44,271 nucleotides of DNA from DASZYF01 sp035545535. Its GTDB lineage: Bacteria > Actinomycetota > Actinomycetes > Mycobacteriales > CAJCIY01. The stretch lies in the NCBI GenBank assembly GCA_035545535.1, contig DASZYF010000123.1, positions 1-44,271 of the forward strand, written 5' to 3'. The position numbers were made by a program, and so were the translations under genes. Under the pieces are notes generated by a model. The model was not told where the DNA came from. It was given only the letters and a program-made list of their open reading frames with translations, and did not search any database. Positions 40,774-44,271 of this stretch are shown in pieces (the first letter of the stretch is position 1; each line of letters begins with the position of its first letter).

Positions 40774-41731
40774 CCAGCCGATGGATCCCGAGCTCGCGGC
40801 CCTCGCGCCCTACCTGCCCACCCTCGACCACAGCGACATCGCGGCGAGCCGGACGGTCATGGGCCAGGTCGCCGCCGCGGCACGCGCCGCGGCCGAGGCC
40901 GTGCCTCCCGCCGATGGCGTGACCGTCACGGCCCGGACCGTGACGACCGACGGAGCGTCGCCGGCCGTGCCGGTGCGGATCTACCGCGATGACGCCACCG
41001 TGCCGCGGCCAGTGCTCCTCTACCTCCACGGCGGCGCGTTCGTGCTCGGCGAGGTCGCGCTCTTCGACGGGATCTGCCGCGCGTTCGTCACCGGTGCCGG
41101 CGTCACCGTCGTCAGCGTCGACTACCGCCTCGCCCCCGAGCACCGGTACCCGGCAGCGGTCGACGACTGCTACACCGCTCTTGAGTGGGTCGCGAGGCTG
41201 GGACCGTCCGAGCTCGGCATCGACCCTGACCTGATCGCAGTCGGCGGGCTCAGCGCCGGTGGCGGGCTGGCGGCTGCGCTCGCCCTCATGACCCGTGACC
41301 GCAACGGGCCACGGCTCGCGTACCAGATGCTCCTCAACCCGGTGCTCGACGATCGTCTGGAGACCCACTCCGTCCGCACGCTGACGGACGTCCCGCTGTG
41401 GACCAGCCGGGACGTGGCGATCATGTGGGACAACTACCTCGGCCCCGACCGGAGCGTCGTCGAGCCCTACGCCGCTCCGGCGCGAGCGGAGGATCTCTCC
41501 GGGCTGCCTCCCGCGTTCGTGCAGACGAGCGACCTCGACCCGTTGCGCGACGAAGGGATCCTGTACGCCCTGCGGCTCCTCCAGGCTGGCGTGCCCGTCG
41601 ACCTGCACAACATCGCGGGGACGTTCCACAGCTTCGACGGGTTCCCCGTCGAGATCGCGACCTCCACCGTCGCCCTGCAGCACGCCGCCCTGCGCCGCGC
41701 GTTCCGCAACCATCAGCGCGAGCCCCGGTGA
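40766..41731 (+). CDS. HSL-family alpha/beta esterase
   Basis: 321 residues, hormone-sensitive-lipase-type carboxylesterase. HGGAFVLG oxyanion motif (HGG), nucleophile GGLSAGGGLAAAL (SAGG), acid in TSDLDPLRDEG and catalytic His in GTFHSFDGFP. The segment VSVDYRLAPEHRYPAAVDDC is a family hallmark. GTG 40766 overlaps the P450 by eight bases; ATG 40781 is an equally possible start and neither has a clear ribosome site. Its stop overlaps the next SDR (GTGA). It may act on an ester or lactone formed in the pathway. Confidence 0.92.
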   Translation: MPDQPMDPELAALAPYLPTLDHSDIAASRTVMGQVAAAARAAAEAVPPADGVTVTARTVTTDGASPAVPVRIYRDDATVPRPVLLYLHGGAFVLGEVALFDGICRAFVTGAGVTVVSVDYRLAPEHRYPAAVDDCYTALEWVARLGPSELGIDPDLIAVGGLSAGGGLAAALALMTRDRNGPRLAYQMLLNPVLDDRLETHSVRTLTDVPLWTSRDVAIMWDNYLGPDRSVVEPYAAPARAEDLSGLPPAFVQTSDLDPLRDEGILYALRLLQAGVPVDLHNIAGTFHSFDGFPVEIATSTVALQHAALRRAFRNHQREPR

Positions 41732-42555
41732 CCGGCCCCACCCTGCGCTCAGCGGTCGTGTTCGGTGCCGACGGGATGGGTCTGGCCACCGCGCAGCGGA
41801 TCGCGAGCGGGTACCGGATCGTGCTCGTCGACGACGATCCGGGAGTGCTCGCCGCCGGTCGGGCCCTGCTGACGAGCCAGGGTCACGCCGTCGAGGGGCA
41901 CCTCCTCGACGCGACCGATCGCTCGTCGATCCAACACCTCGCCACATCGACCGCGCTGTGCGGGCCGATCGACGCGATCGTGTACGCGGCGACCGTCTCG
42001 CCCGTGACGGCGAGCGCTCGCCGCATCTACGCGGTCGACCTCGTCGGCGCGGCCCGCGTGATCGACGCGTTCCTGCCGGTTGCCCGCGTCGGCACGGCGC
42101 TGGTGTGCATCTCGAGCATGGCCGGCCACGCACTGGCACTGTCCGAGAGCCTCGAACGGCACCTCGCGCTCGCGCCCACCGACGACCTCCTCGACCACCC
42201 CGAGATCGACGTCGACGCACCCGATGGCGCGCTCGCGTACGCCATCGCGAAGCGCGGCACCCAGCTCCGGGTGCAGGCGTCAGCCAGCAGGTGGGGACGG
42301 GCCGGCGCGCGCGTGAACACCCTGAGTCCCGGCGTGACCGCCACTCCCGTCGGCCAAGCCGAGCTCGATGGTCCCGTCGGTCCCCACATCCGACAGATGG
42401 TTGATGAGTCGGGATCGCGTCGGATCGGAACGCCACAGGACATCGCGGCTGCCGCCGCCTTCCTGCTCAGCGCCGAGGCCTCGTACATCACCGGCACCGA
42501 TCTGCTGATCGACGGCGGGGCGTTGTCCGCGCACCGCTGGAAGGTTCCTGCCTGA
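41728..42555 (+). CDS. SDR-family oxidoreductase, divergent
   Basis: 275 residues. The cofactor motif is VFGADGMGLATA (GxxGxG with an unusual Asp), the usual NNAG is YAATVSP, catalytic Ser lies in CISSMAGHALA and Tyr-Lys in YAIAKRG. Between them is a roughly 45-residue insert rich in Leu and acidic residues, seen in SDRs with large substrates such as hydroxysteroids. C-terminal ASYITGTDLLIDGGALS is normal. GTG 41728 overlaps the esterase stop (GTGA). Last catabolic gene before the tRNA. A bulky alcohol or ketone substrate is an inference. Confidence 0.88.
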   Translation: MTGPTLRSAVVFGADGMGLATAQRIASGYRIVLVDDDPGVLAAGRALLTSQGHAVEGHLLDATDRSSIQHLATSTALCGPIDAIVYAATVSPVTASARRIYAVDLVGAARVIDAFLPVARVGTALVCISSMAGHALALSESLERHLALAPTDDLLDHPEIDVDAPDGALAYAIAKRGTQLRVQASASRWGRAGARVNTLSPGVTATPVGQAELDGPVGPHIRQMVDESGSRRIGTPQDIAAAAAFLLSAEASYITGTDLLIDGGALSAHRWKVPA

Positions 42556-42621
42556 GAAGCCATCCCGGGCGATCGCTGTGAGGTGCCGGCCGGCTCGTTC
42601 GACCGATCGGAGCGACGAACC

Positions 42622-42698
<77 letters not shown>

Positions 42699-42722
42699 TT
42701 GGGTGGGGTACGAGCGTAACAG

Positions 42723-43619
42723 TCAGCCCGCCGCGCGCTTCTGGTCGAAGAGCTGCTCGACCTCGTCGTCCTCGATGAGCAGGCCGTCGAAGCCTTCGGC
42801 GGGCGCGTCCTCGAAGATGCGGGTGCGCGTCCACTGGCCCGGCGTGGTCATGTCGAGCACCTTCACGCCCCATGCAGGGGCGGGGACGAGCTCGGCCTGA
42901 TCGTCGTAGTCGGGCGCGTACTCGCGGTAGGCCTCGTCGGCGTACACGACCGGCGCCTCGTCGACGACGGGCGCGGGCGGCGGCGCCGGCCGCTCCTCGA
43001 CGGCGACGCGGGCGGCCCGCGGCGGCGGAGCGAGCAGGTGGGCCGGGATGCGGTACTCCTCCTCGGCCGGAGCAGACCGCGGGGCCACCATCGGCGCCCG
43101 GGCGGGAGCGGGACGCGCGGAGGACTGCGGAGCCCGGCGGCGGGCCTGCCGGGCGCGGCGCGCGGCGTCCTCGCGGGCCTGGTGGCGCAGCCAGGCGAGC
43201 GTCAAGCCGAGGACAGCGAGGGACAGGACCACGCAACCGACGGCGACCACCGACGGGCTCAGGACGACGAAGGCGAGGGACGCGACGACGAGCAGCGTCA
43301 TCGCCGTCAACGTGCGCCGACGCCGGCGCAGGGTGAGGTCACTGGCCGACGCGGTGCGCGGCGCGGGCCGGTGCGCGGTGGACGGCCGGCTCACGACCGG
43401 GCGCGTCGGCGGGCGGATGCCCGAGACGTAGCGCGCCCCGGGCGGGCCCGACGCGCGCTTGCGCGACAGCACGCGCATCGCGCCGGCGAACCGGTCGACC
43501 GAGCGCAGCTCCGTCACAGCGTCGTGGCGGTTGCGCACGAGTGGCACGAGGACGAACGCCCAGGCCCCGGCGATGACCACCAGGACGAGCAATCCGCTCA
43601 CGAGCTCGCGGCCTCCCAC
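42723..43619 (-). CDS. sepX: SepX/GlpR-like divisome membrane protein
   Basis: 298 residues. N-terminal transmembrane helix (VSGLLVLVVIAGAWAFVLVP), then RNRHDAVTELRSVDRFAGAMRVLSRK, the hallmark of actinobacterial SepX/GlpR (Rv0996-type) proteins. Two further helices follow at about 108–145 (TLTAMTLLVVASLAFVVL.. and VVAVGCVVLSLAVLGL), then a basic Arg/Ala stretch and a Pro-rich acidic C-terminus. SepX supports cell division in Streptomyces and GlpR binds the divisome in corynebacteria (family knowledge). GTG 43619 has AGGAGG eight bases upstream; GTG 43601 is possible. The rimJ-sepX neighbourhood supports the call. Confidence 0.75.
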   Translation of the reverse strand: MGGRELVSGLLVLVVIAGAWAFVLVPLVRNRHDAVTELRSVDRFAGAMRVLSRKRASGPPGARYVSGIRPPTRPVVSRPSTAHRPAPRTASASDLTLRRRRRTLTAMTLLVVASLAFVVLSPSVVAVGCVVLSLAVLGLTLAWLRHQAREDAARRARQARRRAPQSSARPAPARAPMVAPRSAPAEEEYRIPAHLLAPPPRAARVAVEERPAPPPAPVVDEAPVVYADEAYREYAPDYDDQAELVPAPAWGVKVLDMTTPGQWTRTRIFEDAPAEGFDGLLIEDDEVEQLFDQKRAAG

Positions 43620-43627
43620 GTCGGCGT

Positions 43628-43633
43628 CCTCCT
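43628..43633 (-). promoter_or_regulatory. Shine-Dalgarno that sets the sepX start
   Basis: Minus strand AGGAGG, eight bases before GTG 43619, stronger than the site before GTG 43601. Confidence 0.6.
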
Positions 43634-43696
43634 GATGGAATCGACGTTACGCACGAGGGAAGCGATGACCGTCTAGGCACACCGGGCGTGTCGGGA

Positions 43697-44271
43697 TCAG
43701 CCGACGCTACGCCGCTCCGCCGAGATGTGCTGCACCGCACCAGATCCGCCCCGTTCGTCACTTGCGCACAGCGCGAACACGAGGTGATCACGCCACGCGC
43801 CGTCGACCCACAGGCTGTCCCGCGCCAGGCCTTCCTCACGGAAGCCGACGCGCGTGAGCAACCGACGGCTCGCCGTGTTCTCCGGTCGCACCCATGCCTC
43901 GAGGCGGTGCAGGCCGACCGGTCCGAAGCAGTGCTCGACGAGCAGCGCCACCGCGGTCGTGCCGATCCCTCGTCCGGCGAGGCGTTCGTCGACCCAGTAG
44001 CCCAGCGCGCCGCTGCGGGCGGCGCCGCGGGTGATCTCCCCGACGCTGATCATCCCCGCGAACGCGCCGTCGACCGTGATGACGAACGGGAGCACCGTCC
44101 CCCGCCGGGCGCCCTGCCGCACAGCACGGCGCAGCGCGAGGAACGAGGAGACGGTCTGCCGGGCGATCCACGGCACGGCCGTGACCTCCGGCGCCGATGC
44201 CTCCCAGGGCTCGAGCCAGTCCTGCGCGCGGGCCCGGGCGCGGACCCAGGCGGGCGCGTCCCGGCGGCGCG
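43697..44271 (-). CDS. rimJ: GNAT acetyltransferase, RimJ/RimL type (5' end beyond window)
   Basis: Open at the window edge, so N-terminally truncated. The visible part begins near RAQDWLEPWEASAPE, a RimJ-like opening (W-L-x-P-W-E). It continues with FVITVDGAFAGMISVGEI, GALGYWVDERLAGRGIGTTAV (the acetyl-CoA pyrophosphate loop, R/Q-x-x-G-x-G/A), LHRLEAWVRPENTASRRLLTRVGFREEGL and a C-terminal DHLVFALC. These define the ribosomal-protein N-acetyltransferase branch of GNAT. In actinobacteria this gene sits next to sepX. The frame continues beyond 44271 without a stop. Target protein unproven. Confidence 0.85.
   Translation of the reverse strand, partial: RRRDAPAWVRARARAQDWLEPWEASAPEVTAVPWIARQTVSSFLALRRAVRQGARRGTVLPFVITVDGAFAGMISVGEITRGAARSGALGYWVDERLAGRGIGTTAVALLVEHCFGPVGLHRLEAWVRPENTASRRLLTRVGFREEGLARDSLWVDGAWRDHLVFALCASDERGGSGAVQHISAERRSVG

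Noticed and set aside
42556..42621. Attachment-site duplicate of the tRNA 3' end
   Set aside because: I looked for a second copy of the T-arm/acceptor sequence around 5.5–7.8 kb and 13.9–14.1 kb and saw none; no integrase gene present.

Overview
The window is very GC-rich DNA with GTG starts, 1–4-base gene overlaps (GTGA, ATGA, TTGA) and leaderless-looking promoters. This points to a high-GC actinobacterium (Actinomycetota). The gene content would suit an acidimicrobial or other environmental lineage, but I cannot fix the genus.

Layout. (1) 1–5557 is a conserved actinobacterial housekeeping block: a 51-bp tandem repeat, tatD, metG and rsmI on the minus strand, and a divergent protein O-mannosyltransferase (pmt). 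(2) 5557–7666 holds a FAD amine/amino-acid oxidase-like gene and a convergent YHYH-domain lipoprotein. (3) 7761–13925 is one large minus-strand NRPS with order A-T-C-A-T-TE. It has no starter C domain, its second A domain reads as valine-specific, and its thioesterase has Cys in place of Ser. It looks like a stand-alone dipeptide synthetase. (4) 14078–42555 is a dense catabolic block: alpha/beta hydrolase, DapA-family aldolase, two adjacent acyl-CoA dehydrogenase pairs plus a fifth single one, three crotonases, four SDRs, two acyl-CoA ligases, a thiolase, two P450s, an HSL esterase and a tandem-fused GntR/FCD regulator. Embedded in it is a five-gene envelope operon (27328–32924): an anchored secreted protein, two small membrane proteins, a fused LivH-LivM permease and a lipoprotein binding protein, with no ABC ATPase. 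(5) 42622–44271 is housekeeping again: tRNA-Ala(CGC), a SepX/GlpR-like divisome protein and a truncated rimJ-type acetyltransferase.

How it fits together. The two housekeeping ends lie close together in mycobacteria (the rimJ / Rv0996 / pmt / rsmI / metS / tatD neighbourhood), so the roughly 37 kb between them looks like an accessory insertion beside a tRNA gene. The catabolic genes read as a pathway for an imported, probably hydrophobic, ester- or acid-bearing cyclic or branched substrate: import, P450 and esterase activation, CoA ligation, beta-oxidation by possibly heteromeric acyl-CoA dehydrogenases, then aldolytic and thiolytic cleavage. The substrate is an inference.

Hidden structure. 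Most promoter-bearing intergenic gaps in the catabolic block carry a related element, roughly CTATTCNGGMTACTCTTCTC. It behaves partly as a -10 box but is similar beyond it. A 24-base exact repeat links the binding-protein gene to the P450/GntR intergenic region 7.5 kb away. No gene-free stretch exceeds 300 bases. The largest gaps are 1–198 (repeat), 13926–14077, 24923–25087 and 39240–39498, all described below.
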